Assembly (NCBI GenBank): GCA_900544065.1 | Contig: UQTR01000024.1 | Location: forward strand, 1-23,726 | Source: an uncultured Collinsella sp. | GTDB lineage: Bacteria > Actinomycetota > Coriobacteriia > Coriobacteriales > Coriobacteriaceae | DNA: 23,726 bases | Direction of reading: 5' to 3' | Part shown: piece after piece, positions 14,572-21,819 of the stretch | How positions within the stretch are numbered: the stretch's first letter is position 1 | Layout: each line of letters starts with the position of its first letter | Notes under the pieces: generated by a model | The model's input: only the letters and a program-made list of their open reading frames with translations | The model's database searches: none | Told to the model about the DNA's origin: nothing | Program-made: the position numbers and the translations under genes

Positions 14572-14730
14572 CTAGATGCCGGTGGGGCTCGAACCCGCGA
14601 GGGGGCGAGCGTTAAGCGGACGCGCAGCGTCCGTAGCGAGCCGGCGAGGGCGCCGGCAGGCGACCGAAGCCGGTGCGGATTTGCGCAGCAAATACGCAGA
14701 CGTCCCACCGCCCCTACCATATGGAGCTTT

Positions 14731-14768
14731 CGAGCCCGTGTCCCCCAGGGATGCGGGCTCGTTTCTTT
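14731..14768 (+). terminator. Second copy of the tRNA-Leu-type terminator
   Basis: CGAGCCCG (14731-14738) pairs with CGGGCTCG (14754-14761) and is followed by TTTCTTTT. Confidence 0.7.
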
Positions 14769-14790
14769 TAGATGCCGTCATCCGCAGAAC

Positions 14791-14815
14791 AGCTCATTTG
14801 GGACAGAGCTTTTTT
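14791..14815 (+). terminator. Short terminator-like hairpin
   Basis: AGCTC (14791-14795) and GAGCT (14806-14810) enclose ATTTGGGACA and lead into TTTTT. It may back up the preceding terminator. Its stem is short. Confidence 0.45.
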
Positions 14816-14823
14816 GACTACTT

Positions 14824-15825
14824 TTAAAGGGCACTCAGGCTGGGGGTCCAGGCGATGGTGGGGGCGGCGCCGTCGAGAGCCTCGTTGATGGTGGCGGCCA
14901 TGCCGGCAAGTAGGCTGTTCTCGCTTACAGTGAGCGTCTTGTAGCCGCCAGCGCGCATGAGCTCGCGGATCACCACGGCGCCAGCCAAGATCACGCCCGC
15001 GCGTTTGGGCTGCACGCCTGGCAACGCGGCAATGCCTGCGACATCCAGCGCAGACATGCGCTCAATAGCGGCCGAAACCTGATCCAGCGAAAGCTCGCGC
15101 AGGTGCACAAAGCTCGAATCGTACGGCTCCAGCTCGTGGATCAGAGCCACCAGCGTAGTCACCGTGCCGCCCACTGCGACCAAGCGTTCGGCGCGCTCAA
15201 AGTCGCTGGGCAGGCCTTCAAAATAGGCGGCGAACTGCTCACCTGCCCACGCGGCAGCGGCAGCAAGCTCGCCGTCCGCAGGCGGCAGCGCCGAGAAGAA
15301 CCGCTCCGTCACGCGGCGACAACCGATGTCCAGCGAACGCGTGCCCTCCAGCGCAAAGACCCCACGCTCCGGCGCATAGACGCCCGTCGCGAGCTCCGTG
15401 GATCCGCCGCCCGAATCGGCAACAATGATGCGCTCGCCAGCAAAGTCGTGCGCCACGCCAAAAAACGTCAGGCGCGCCTCGACCTCGCCCGGAATCACCT
15501 GTGGCTCAAGCCCCAGATCGCGCAGGCCGTCCAGCAGCAGCGCGGCATTGGACGCATCGCGCGCGGCGCTCGTGCACGTGGTGCAGATGCACGCGGCCCC
15601 AAAGGCACGGGTCTCATCCACAAACATGTGACACGCAGCGAGCACACGCTCGACAGCCGCCTCGCAAAAGCGCCCCGTCGCATCCACGCCCTCGCCCAAG
15701 TCGGTGATCTCGGTATGCTTGGACGATTCCACGATCGCCCCGCCCTCGACCTGGGCCAACACCAGTCGCGACGACACCGTTCCCAGGTCGATCGCGGCTA
15801 CCTTATAGCGTTTGCAATCTGCCAT
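14824..15825 (-). CDS. Ppx/GppA family exopolyphosphatase/phosphatase
   Basis: Protein of 333 residues of the ASKHA fold, acting on polyphosphate or pppGpp in the cytoplasm. AAIDLGTVSSRL (10-21) is phosphate loop 1 with Asp13. GEVEAR (113-118) carries the expected catalytic Glu. VADSGGGSTEL (135-145) is phosphate loop 2. It has the short actinobacterial form without the C-terminal HD-like domain. The ATG at 15825 is 20 bases after the DivIC-like gene. Order eno-divIC-ppx is typical for Actinobacteria, so one transcript is likely. Confidence 0.88.
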   Translation of the reverse strand: MADCKRYKVAAIDLGTVSSRLVLAQVEGGAIVESSKHTEITDLGEGVDATGRFCEAAVERVLAACHMFVDETRAFGAACICTTCTSAARDASNAALLLDGLRDLGLEPQVIPGEVEARLTFFGVAHDFAGERIIVADSGGGSTELATGVYAPERGVFALEGTRSLDIGCRRVTERFFSALPPADGELAAAAAWAGEQFAAYFEGLPSDFERAERLVAVGGTVTTLVALIHELEPYDSSFVHLRELSLDQVSAAIERMSALDVAGIAALPGVQPKRAGVILAGAVVIRELMRAGGYKTLTVSENSLLAGMAATINEALDGAAPTIAWTPSLSAL

Positions 15826-15845
15826 TGCGGGCTCCCCTCTGGGCG

Positions 15846-16607
15846 CTATTTGCCGTTGGACACGACCGTCTGGCCCTCGACACCGTTAAACCCAAACAGC
15901 ATGTCGAGCGCCTGGATGTACCACGGCGCGTCCTTACCGACTTCTTCGATTTCCTTGGCAACTTCGCTGGCTTTCTTGGCGTTCGACGACTTCTTGCTCG
16001 AAGACGAATCCGAATCGTCGTCCAGACCTTGCACTTCAATTCTCTTCTCGCCGGGCATCACCAGGCCCAAGTCCTCGGATGCCGCGTCCTTGATACCCTC
16101 CTCCGAGAGCAGCTTGTCGACGCTTTTTTGCAGCTCATCATTGTATTGCTGACGAATCTCGACCTGCTTGGCCAAGATATCGCTCGAGCGCTTTGCCACG
16201 TACAGATCGCGCACGGGGAAATACAGGCTCACGAGCACCAGGGCAACGACAATGCCGATGAATAGCCCTCGCTGAGGACCGTGGGTAAAGTCGTAAATTG
16301 CCTTGACCGCTGCGTTGTCGTTGGCGTAGTGCATAAAGTCCGAGCCGGAAAGACGACTTGAGGGACGGCGCGGCTTGTCGGATGTCTGGGTCGAAGGGCG
16401 CGACTCATGCTTGGAACGCGATGGGCGCACCGGACAATCCGAGGAACTATTTGGCTGAGCATTGGGATGCGAAGTCGCCGGCGAGCTATACCTGGAGCGA
16501 TCAGCGCCAGCATAACCAGACCCGCCAAGCTGCACCGAATGCGCACGGCGAGGTGACGGTTCGCGCGAACCGGCGGAATAGTACCTGTTGTCGTAAATCT
16601 GATCCAT
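15846..16607 (-). CDS. DivIC/FtsB-type septum formation initiator protein
   Basis: Protein of 253 residues. A disordered, Ser/Pro/Arg-rich cytoplasmic N-terminus (about 1-105) precedes one transmembrane helix (about 113-130, GLFIGIVVALVLVSLYFP). An extracytoplasmic coiled coil follows (RSSDILAKQVEIRQQYNDELQKSVDKLL). A Gly/acid/Ser linker and the ending APWYIQALDMLFGF complete it. Such proteins join FtsL/FtsQ in the division complex. The identity rests on architecture and on the position between eno and ppx. The frame continues upstream through the enolase terminator, so I chose the ATG at 16607, which has a weak AAGG nearby. Confidence 0.78.
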   Translation of the reverse strand: MDQIYDNRYYSAGSREPSPRRAHSVQLGGSGYAGADRSRYSSPATSHPNAQPNSSSDCPVRPSRSKHESRPSTQTSDKPRRPSSRLSGSDFMHYANDNAAVKAIYDFTHGPQRGLFIGIVVALVLVSLYFPVRDLYVAKRSSDILAKQVEIRQQYNDELQKSVDKLLSEEGIKDAASEDLGLVMPGEKRIEVQGLDDDSDSSSSKKSSNAKKASEVAKEIEEVGKDAPWYIQALDMLFGFNGVEGQTVVSNGK

Positions 16608-16696
16608 GTGCGCCTTGTGCGGTTGAGGTTTGTTTGCGCTAAGTCCTTTAGTTATAGCACGAGCGCCCGCACCGCCTTCGCCAGCCTTTGCTCGAC

Positions 16697-16730
16697 ATAA
16701 AAAAGGCGCTGAGCCGTATGGCCCAGCGCC
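16697..16730 (-). terminator. Intrinsic terminator of eno
   Basis: On the minus strand GGCGCTGGGC and the pairing GCTCAGCGCC are followed by TTTTTT. It stands 73 bases past eno and 90 bases before the DivIC gene, so the downstream pair may rely on read-through or a promoter of its own. Confidence 0.8.
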
Positions 16731-16802
16731 CATAGTTCTTTGCGGCATCCAGCCAAGGCGGGGAGGAACCGAGTCAGCCTCCCCCTCGCCAAATTCGCCC
16801 GT

Positions 16803-18092
16803 TTAGCGAATGTTGTAGAACGCGGCCTTACCAGCGTAGCGCGCGCTGCCCTCGAGCTCGTCCTCGATACGGATGAGCTGGTTATACTTGGCGATGCGGT
16901 CGCTGCGGCACGGGGCGCCCGACTTGATCTGGCCGGCGTTGACGCCCACGACCAGGTCGGCAATGGTGGAGTCCTCGGTCTCGCCGGAGCGGTGGCTCAC
17001 GATGCAGGCGTAGCCGGCCTCCTTGGCGGTCTCGATGGCCTCGAGCGACTCGGTGAGCGTGCCGATCTGGTTGACCTTGACCAGGATCGCGTTGGCGGCG
17101 CCCAGCTCGATGCCCTTCTTGAGGCGCTCGGTGTTGGTGACGAACAGGTCGTCGCCCACCAGCTGCACCTTGTTGCCAATGCGGCGGGTAAGCTCGACCC
17201 AGCCGTCCCAGTCCTCCTCGGCCATGCCGTCCTCGATGGAGATGATGGGATAGGTGTCGACGAGCTTCTCCCAGTAATCGACCATCTGGGCGCTCGTGTA
17301 CTCAACGCCCTCGCCCTTGAGCTCGTACATGCCGGTCTCGGCGTTGTAGAACTCGGTCGATGCCGGGTCCATGGCGTACATGAAGTCGACGCCGGGCTTA
17401 AAGCCGGCCTTCTCCACGGCCTTGGTGATGTACTCGAACGGCTCGGCATTGGTCTTGAGGTTGGGCGCGAAGCCGCCCTCGTCGCCCACGCCGCCGCCCA
17501 GGCCGGCCTCGTGCAGCACGCCCTTAAGGGTGTGGTAGACCTCGGCGCACCAGCGCAGGCCCTCGGCAAAGCTCGGAGCACCCACGGGCATGATCATGAA
17601 CTCCTGGAAGTCCACGTTGTTGTCGGCATGCACGCCGCCGTTGAGGATGTTCATCATGGGCGTGGGCAGCAGGTGGGCGTTGACGCCGCCCAGGTACTGG
17701 TACAGCGACAAGCCCGCCGACTCGGCCGCGGCGCGGGCGACGGCCAGCGACACGCCCAGGATGGCGTTGGCACCGAGTTTGGTCTTGTTGGGGGTACCGT
17801 CCGCGGCGATCAGCGCGGCATCGACGGCGCGCTGATCGAAGGCATCGAGGCCCACAACGGCATCGGCGCACTCGTTGTTGACATGCTCGACGGCCTGAGA
17901 GACGCCCTTGCCCAGGTAGCGGCCTTTGTCGCCATCGCGCAGCTCGCAGGCCTCAAAGGCGCCGGTCGAAGCGCCCGAAGGCACCATCGCGCGACCGAAG
18001 CTGCCGTCCTCGAGTACGACCTCGACCTCGACGGTAGGGTTGCCGCGGCTGTCGAGCACCTCGCGACCGTAGACATCCAAAATATCGCTCAT
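16803..18092 (-). CDS. eno: Enolase (phosphopyruvate hydratase)
   Basis: A 429-residue glycolytic enzyme converting 2-phosphoglycerate to phosphoenolpyruvate, the phosphate donor for the PTS in this window. Clear family features are DSRGNPTVEVEV near the N-terminus, PSGASTGAFEACELRDGD, the metal-binding SIEDGMAEEDWDGW and VGDDLFVTN stretches, the catalytic-lysine stretch LVKVNQIGTLTES, and SHRSGETEDSTIADL. The length is standard. GAGGGAG precedes the ATG. An N-terminal MSDILDVYGREVLDSRGNP fits the usual start. A minus-strand promoter is visible at 18194-18223. Confidence 0.98.
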   Translation of the reverse strand: MSDILDVYGREVLDSRGNPTVEVEVVLEDGSFGRAMVPSGASTGAFEACELRDGDKGRYLGKGVSQAVEHVNNECADAVVGLDAFDQRAVDAALIAADGTPNKTKLGANAILGVSLAVARAAAESAGLSLYQYLGGVNAHLLPTPMMNILNGGVHADNNVDFQEFMIMPVGAPSFAEGLRWCAEVYHTLKGVLHEAGLGGGVGDEGGFAPNLKTNAEPFEYITKAVEKAGFKPGVDFMYAMDPASTEFYNAETGMYELKGEGVEYTSAQMVDYWEKLVDTYPIISIEDGMAEEDWDGWVELTRRIGNKVQLVGDDLFVTNTERLKKGIELGAANAILVKVNQIGTLTESLEAIETAKEAGYACIVSHRSGETEDSTIADLVVGVNAGQIKSGAPCRSDRIAKYNQLIRIEDELEGSARYAGKAAFYNIR

Positions 18093-18193
18093 GTTGTCTC
18101 CCTCTCACTTGGAAACGGGTTGAATGATTGGCGACACGGCATTGCGCCAATGTGGCGCTTTGGTTTGCAAGTTAGCCTTGTCGCACTTTTTGC

Positions 18194-18223
18194 ATTATGC
18201 CCTAAGTTAGCCGAGGGATACAA
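18194..18223 (-). promoter_or_regulatory. Promoter of eno
   Basis: On the minus strand TTGTAT (18218-18223) and CATAAT (18194-18199) are 18 bp apart. They direct transcription towards eno through a 100-base leader, which contains TGGCGC/GCGCCA pairing (about 18145-18163). Confidence 0.6.
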
Positions 18224-18232
18224 TTGTTTTTC

Positions 18233-18279
18233 GAAAAATTTAGCGGGAACGATAGGGCATGTCAGCCCGTCGTTCCCGC
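18233..18279 (-). terminator. Intrinsic terminator of the larC2-like/yfcE-like/mazG operon
   Basis: GCGGGAACGA (18243-18252) and TCGTTCCCGC (18270-18279) form a perfect 10-bp stem. Reading the minus strand it is followed by TAAATTTTTC. It starts 5 bases after the mazG stop. Confidence 0.85.
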
Positions 18280-18283
18280 AGTC

Positions 18284-19144
18284 TTACTCCTCAGCCTTGG
18301 CGGCATCCCAGAGGTCGTTGAGGCCGTGGGTCGAAAGCTCAGCCAGATCCACATGGGCGTTGGCCGCCATCTGCTCCATCGCGGCCCAACGACGGCGGAA
18401 CTTTGCCGTGCTGGCGCGCAGAGCGCTCTCGGCGTCGATTCCCTCCTTGCGCGCAACGTTGACCAGGGAAAAGAGCAGGTCGCCAAACTCCATCTCGCGC
18501 TCGGGCGAGCCGGGAGCCTCGGCCTCAAACTCGGCACGCTCCTCGGCGACCTCGTCCCACACGTCCTGGACCGTCTCCCACTCAAAGCCCACGGCCGCTG
18601 CCTTGCGCGACACCTTCTGGGCCTGCATCAATGCCGGCAGATGCGTGGGCACGCCGTCGAGCAGGCCCTCGGGCGCAGCCTCGCCTGCTACCACGGCCTT
18701 GTCCTTGGCAGCCTTCTCGGCAAGCTTAACCTCGTCCCAGATCTTGAGCACCTCGTCGGAGTTATCGGCATCCACATCGCCAAACACGTGCGGATGACGG
18801 CGGATGAGCTTGGCGTCGATATCGCGTGCCACATCGGCCAGCGTAAACTCACCGGCGTCCGCCGCAATCTGCGCATGCAGCACTACCTGCATGAGCACGT
18901 CGCCGAGCTCCTCGCGCAGATGCGCCGCGTCGTCCGCCTCGATGCAATCGAGCGCCTCGTAGGCTTCCTCGATCATGTTCTTGCCGATGCTCTGATGCGT
19001 CTGTTCGCGATCCCACGGGCAGCCATCGGGCTGACGCAGACGCCAGATGGTCTGCACCAGATGCTGCAGCTCGGCCGACGCGTCGACCAGCGTGGACAGA
19101 TTGCGCGAGCCCTCGGCATTTTGCTGAGCCGTGTGCTGCGCCAT
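18284..19144 (-). CDS. mazG: MazG family nucleoside triphosphate pyrophosphohydrolase
   Basis: Protein of 286 residues with two MazG domains. It hydrolyses (d)NTPs to monophosphates and cleans the nucleotide pool. The first domain has LRQPDGCPWDREQTHQSI and the metal-binding EEAYE (59-63) and EELGD (78-82). The second contains FEWETVQDVWDEVAEERAE and EFGDLLFSLVNVAR. The ATG at 19144 has GGAGGAGG just upstream, which lies in the end of the phosphodiesterase gene; only 2 bases separate the genes. The frame stays open further upstream, but only as a shadow of that gene. Confidence 0.92.
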   Translation of the reverse strand: MAQHTAQQNAEGSRNLSTLVDASAELQHLVQTIWRLRQPDGCPWDREQTHQSIGKNMIEEAYEALDCIEADDAAHLREELGDVLMQVVLHAQIAADAGEFTLADVARDIDAKLIRRHPHVFGDVDADNSDEVLKIWDEVKLAEKAAKDKAVVAGEAAPEGLLDGVPTHLPALMQAQKVSRKAAAVGFEWETVQDVWDEVAEERAEFEAEAPGSPEREMEFGDLLFSLVNVARKEGIDAESALRASTAKFRRRWAAMEQMAANAHVDLAELSTHGLNDLWDAAKAEE

Positions 19145-19146
19145 GG

Positions 19147-19695
19147 TTAGTCCTCCTCCATGATCACGTGACGGAACGCGCCGCCCTCGTAGATGCCGTA
19201 GCTGTGCGTGCCGTCCTTGGGAATGCTCACGCTGCCGGGGTTGAAGAGCCACAGGCCCGGGTGCGCGGCGCTTTCCTCGTTAACCTTGATGTGTGTGTGG
19301 CCGTAGACGAGCGCGGACCCCTCGGGCAGCGCGGGCGCGTGGTCGACACTGTTGTGCATGCCGGCGCCAAAGACGTGGCCATGCGTCAGGAACAGCTCGC
19401 GGCCGGTCTCGTCGAACAGCGTGGCGTAGTCGGCCATGACGGGGAAGTCGAGCACCATCTGGTCGACCTCGGCATCGCAGTTGCCGCGCACCGCGATGAT
19501 GCGGTCGGCCAAGGCGTTGAGCAGCGGAATCACGCGCTTGGGGGCGTAATCGCGCGGCAGGTCGTTGCGCGGGCCGTGGTAGAGCAGGTCGCCCAGCAGC
19601 ACGATGCGGTCGGGATTCTCGCGCTCGATGGCGGCGACGAGGCGCTTGGCCCAGTATGCCGAGCCGTGGATATCGGAGGCGATGAGGTATTTCAT
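19147..19695 (-). CDS. YfcE-type metallophosphodiesterase
   Basis: Cytoplasmic calcineurin-like phosphoesterase of 182 residues. Metal ligands are visible in SDIHG (Asp8, His10), GDLLYHGPRN (Asp36), GNCD (Asn72), LTHGH (His105, His107) and GHTH (132-135). YfcE proteins hydrolyse phosphodiesters in vitro; the physiological substrate is unknown. The ATG at 19695 has AAAGGA five bases upstream, while the in-frame codons before it lack a ribosome site. It is the middle gene of the operon with the LarC-like gene and mazG. Confidence 0.9.
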   Translation of the reverse strand: MKYLIASDIHGSAYWAKRLVAAIERENPDRIVLLGDLLYHGPRNDLPRDYAPKRVIPLLNALADRIIAVRGNCDAEVDQMVLDFPVMADYATLFDETGRELFLTHGHVFGAGMHNSVDHAPALPEGSALVYGHTHIKVNEESAAHPGLWLFNPGSVSIPKDGTHSYGIYEGGAFRHVIMEED

Positions 19696-19750
19696 GGTGG
19701 TCCTTTCGGGTGGGGTTGATATGACTGGGCGCGGAATGTCGCCGGCCGCG

Positions 19751-20236
19751 CTATTCAAATCGCAGCGCCGCGCTCTGGGCCGCCTGCATCACGCGTTGGA
19801 GCGGCACGTTGTGCTCGCGAGCGAGGCGGGAGCAGTCCTCGTACTCGGGCGCCGCACGCTCACTGCCGTCGGGCAGGGTGGCTACTTTGACGGCCACCTC
19901 GCCCCAAGGCGTCGCCACCTGCTCAAAACGACGCGGCAGACAGACGCGTTCCATCACCTGGCGGCGGATGCCGTTGGTCGTGGTTTCCAAAAAGATGATC
20001 ATCTGTAGGCGGTCAATGTCCTCGCGGGCGCAGATTACCTGCAGCTGCCAGCCGGGACGACCTTTTTTGCAGTAGAGAGGCAGCCAGTGCACTTCGCGGG
20101 CGCCCGCCTCGCGCAAGCGGTCGGCGGCATAGGCGAGTACCTCGGGCGACGCATCGTCGATGTCGCACTCCAGCTTGACGATGGTTTCGGGCGCATCGGT
20201 CTCGCGGGACAGCGGAGATGTACTTCCACGTTGCAT
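19751..20236 (-). CDS. Stand-alone LarC C-terminal domain protein (LarC2-like, DUF111)
   Basis: Protein of 161 residues matching only the C-terminal part of LarC, the nickel-inserting enzyme of the nickel-pincer cofactor pathway, which is usually about 400 residues. Recognisable segments are ECDIDDASPEVLAYAADRL, KKGRPGWQLQVIC, ETTTNGIRRQVMER and APEYEDCSRLAREHNVPL. In Lactobacillus plantarum LarC is made from two frames, but no LarC1-like sequence lies upstream here. The ATG at 20236 has AAAGGA about 10 bases away. ATG 20275 is possible but has no such site. The phosphodiesterase follows after 55 bases. Its role without LarC1 is unknown. Confidence 0.78.
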   Translation of the reverse strand: MQRGSTSPLSRETDAPETIVKLECDIDDASPEVLAYAADRLREAGAREVHWLPLYCKKGRPGWQLQVICAREDIDRLQMIIFLETTTNGIRRQVMERVCLPRRFEQVATPWGEVAVKVATLPDGSERAAPEYEDCSRLAREHNVPLQRVMQAAQSAALRFE

Positions 20237-20340
20237 ACGGTCCGGATCCTTTCCGCACGGGCTCGTTTTATTCATCCAAACGCTAGCACATCGGACGTGG
20301 CACAGGCGTGACTTTCGTCCGTCGCCGCCCTCGCCCCTAT

Positions 20341-20410
20341 CCAAACATGTACGTCAGCCTCCAAACATGTCATTTTTTGACGGTTTTGGAGGCTGATGTA
20401 CATGTTTTGG
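20341..20410. repeat. 70-bp hairpin element between divergent genes
   Basis: Arms CCAAACATGTACGTCAGCC (20341-20359) and GGCTGATGTACATGTTTTGG (20391-20410) pair with one bulge and one wobble, and CTCCAAA pairs with TTTGGAG further in. The loop contains TGTCATTTTTTGACG, itself a small stem. The element fills much of the 309-base gap between the LarC2-like gene and the PHP gene. Nothing coding is seen there. Confidence 0.8.
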
Positions 20411-20507
20411 AGCGGGGCCGATGCCGCGCGACAAACCTCATGCGCCGCGCAGCCTTTCCACTCGATTTCGACTCGCAGCGTGCCCGGCGCGTTAGACGCC
20501 GCGCCGT

Positions 20508-20513
20508 TACAAT
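20508..20513 (+). promoter_or_regulatory. Candidate -10 of the histidinol-phosphatase gene
   Basis: TACAAT lies 32 bases before the ATG. The -35 region is GC-rich and unconvincing. Confidence 0.4.
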
Positions 20514-20545
20514 GGAGCGGATTCGCCAACTGCAAAGGAGTCGCC

Positions 20546-21457
20546 ATGTCCGCATGCCCGCTGGTCGATTGCCATACCCACACCTCTTTTTCGGACGGGC
20601 ACGCCTCGTTTGAGGAGAACATCCGCGCTGCTGCGGCCGCTGGCTGCCAGGTCATGGTCTCGACCGACCACCTCACTCTGCCTGCCAGCATGGACGCCAA
20701 CTGCGAGGTGCAGGTTGTCGAGGGCGACCTGCCGGCACATCGCTTGGTATTTGAGGAAGCCCGCAAGCTCGCCGCGCAGATCGCGCCGAAGCTCGAGCTG
20801 ATCTATGGATTTGAATGCGATTGGTACGAAGGCTGCGAGCCCTTGGTTGAGCGCTGGTCCGAAGGCGCCATGGTGCGCCTGGGCAGCGTGCATTGGATCG
20901 GCGACCCCGGCGATATCATGGCCGGCGCCGCGGGCACGCCGGGAACGGAAGACGTCGCTCGCCCCGATACGCCCGATTCGCTCTGTGGCTGGATCGACGA
21001 CGACACCAACCTGCATGTTTGGGAGAACCTGGGCGTGCGCGGCGTGTGGAAGCGCTACGTTGACGACTGGTGCCACGCCTGCGAAAGCTCGCTCAACTTT
21101 GACGTGATGGCTCATCCCGACCTGGTCATGCGTTTTTCGAAAGAGGGCCTCGCGCCCGACTTTGACCCCACGCCGCTTTGGGAGCAGATGGCTGAATGCG
21201 CCCACGACACGGGCCGCCGCGTTGAGGTCTCGACCGCCGCACCGCGCAAGGGCCTCGACGACTACTACCCCACGACCGGCCTTTTGCGTTGTTTCGCCCA
21301 CGCCGAGGTACCGATCACCTTTGGCTCGGACGCGCACCGCGCCTGCGACATCTGCTGGAACATCCGCGAGGCTCAGGCCCACGCCTACGACTGCGGCTAT
21401 CGAACCTTCGATATCCCCCACGCCACCGGCGAATGGGAGTCCACGCTCCTCGCCTAA
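20546..21457 (+). CDS. PHP-domain histidinol-phosphatase (HisJ/HisK type)
   Basis: Protein of 303 residues with the PHP metal-dependent phosphoesterase fold. It shows DCHTHTSFSDGH at the N-terminus (Asp8, His10, His12), STDHL, GFECDWYEGCE, VMAHPDL and the closing FGSDAHRACD. It should dephosphorylate histidinol phosphate, the penultimate part of histidine synthesis. The ATG at 20546 has AAAGGAG five bases upstream; the longer frame into the palindrome is not used. It converges with hisE (30-base gap), and this location beside the his operon supports the role. Another PHP phosphatase activity cannot be excluded. Confidence 0.83.
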   Translation: MSACPLVDCHTHTSFSDGHASFEENIRAAAAAGCQVMVSTDHLTLPASMDANCEVQVVEGDLPAHRLVFEEARKLAAQIAPKLELIYGFECDWYEGCEPLVERWSEGAMVRLGSVHWIGDPGDIMAGAAGTPGTEDVARPDTPDSLCGWIDDDTNLHVWENLGVRGVWKRYVDDWCHACESSLNFDVMAHPDLVMRFSKEGLAPDFDPTPLWEQMAECAHDTGRRVEVSTAAPRKGLDDYYPTTGLLRCFAHAEVPITFGSDAHRACDICWNIREAQAHAYDCGYRTFDIPHATGEWESTLLA

Positions 21458-21460
21458 GAC

Positions 21461-21490
21461 TAGTCATTGGGGACGTTCTTAAACGACTAG
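21461..21490. repeat. Single copy of the TTGGGGACGTTCTT element overlapping the hisE stop
   Basis: TAGTCATTGGGGACGTTCTT (21461-21480) followed by AAACGACTAG matches the element at 8578-8607. It fills the gap between the convergent PHP and hisE genes and reaches into hisE, giving its stop codon (21487-21489). Confidence 0.8.
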
Positions 21491-21804
21491 TGGCGGCGGG
21501 CGTTGAGTTCGCCGGCTAGTTCGTCGAGGGTGATGCCGTAGCGCTCGAGGGTTACGAGCAGGTGGTAGATCAGGTCGCCGGCCTCGTAGCGAATGTGGTC
21601 GTGGTCGTTGTCCTTGCAAGCCATGATGACCTCGCTCGCCTCCTCGGCAAGCTTCTTGAGCAGCTCGTCCTCAACGTCGGTCAGCAGGCGAGCGGTATAA
21701 CTCTCCTGCGGCGATGCATCGCGACGATCGTGAATCACCTCGGCCAGTCCCGTCAGCGTCTCGCCGATGTTTCCCGGCTGCACGTTAGCTGTTCTGACTC
21801 CCAT
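21487..21804 (-). CDS. hisE: Phosphoribosyl-ATP pyrophosphatase
   Basis: A 105-residue MazG-like all-alpha enzyme for step 2 of histidine synthesis, PR-ATP to PR-AMP. Features are SYTARLL, the helix VEDELLKKLAEEASEVIMA with the EExxE metal site, and YEAGDLIYHLLVTLERYGI. The length is normal. The final residues NARRH run up to a TAG provided by a repeat element, so the native C-terminus may have differed slightly. It is the last gene of the operon, 15 bases after the 75-aa gene. Confidence 0.95.
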   Translation of the reverse strand: MGVRTANVQPGNIGETLTGLAEVIHDRRDASPQESYTARLLTDVEDELLKKLAEEASEVIMACKDNDHDHIRYEAGDLIYHLLVTLERYGITLDELAGELNARRH

Positions 21805-21819
21805 GGTTATTTCCTCTCG

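Larger units (their letters stand above)
14506..14777 (+). repeat. Direct duplication of tRNA-Leu 3' end plus terminator around a GC-rich module
   Basis: The 22 bases from GTCCCACCG to ACCATATG occur at 14506-14527 and again at 14702-14723, a period of 196 bases. Similarity continues through the following terminator up to TAGATGCCG (14573-14581 and 14769-14777). Between the copies (14582-14701) lies a GC-rich module. It contains CTCGAACCCGC, which resembles an inverted T-arm, and three small hairpins: CGGACGC/GCGTCCG, GCCGGC/GCCGGC and TTTGCGCAGCAAA. The second copy lacks the tRNA 5' part and is not a functional tRNA. The 300-base gap holds no credible gene. Confidence 0.85.

Noticed and set aside
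14582..14723. A second tRNA gene downstream of tRNA-Leu
   Set aside because: Only the 3' end is repeated; no 5' acceptor strand, D-arm or anticodon arm can be built.
14506..14723. A complete integrative element with attL and attR
   Set aside because: Only 196 bp separate the repeats, no integrase is present and similarity extends past the repeat into the terminator.
16740..18797. 685-codon plus-strand open frame across eno and mazG
   Set aside because: It is antisense to two certain genes. High GC leaves such frames open, and its protein has no recognisable domain.
20237..20530. LarC1 remnant or frameshift joining to the LarC2-like gene
   Set aside because: Sequence upstream of the gene is a palindrome and a divergent promoter; no LarC1-like codons are visible in any frame.
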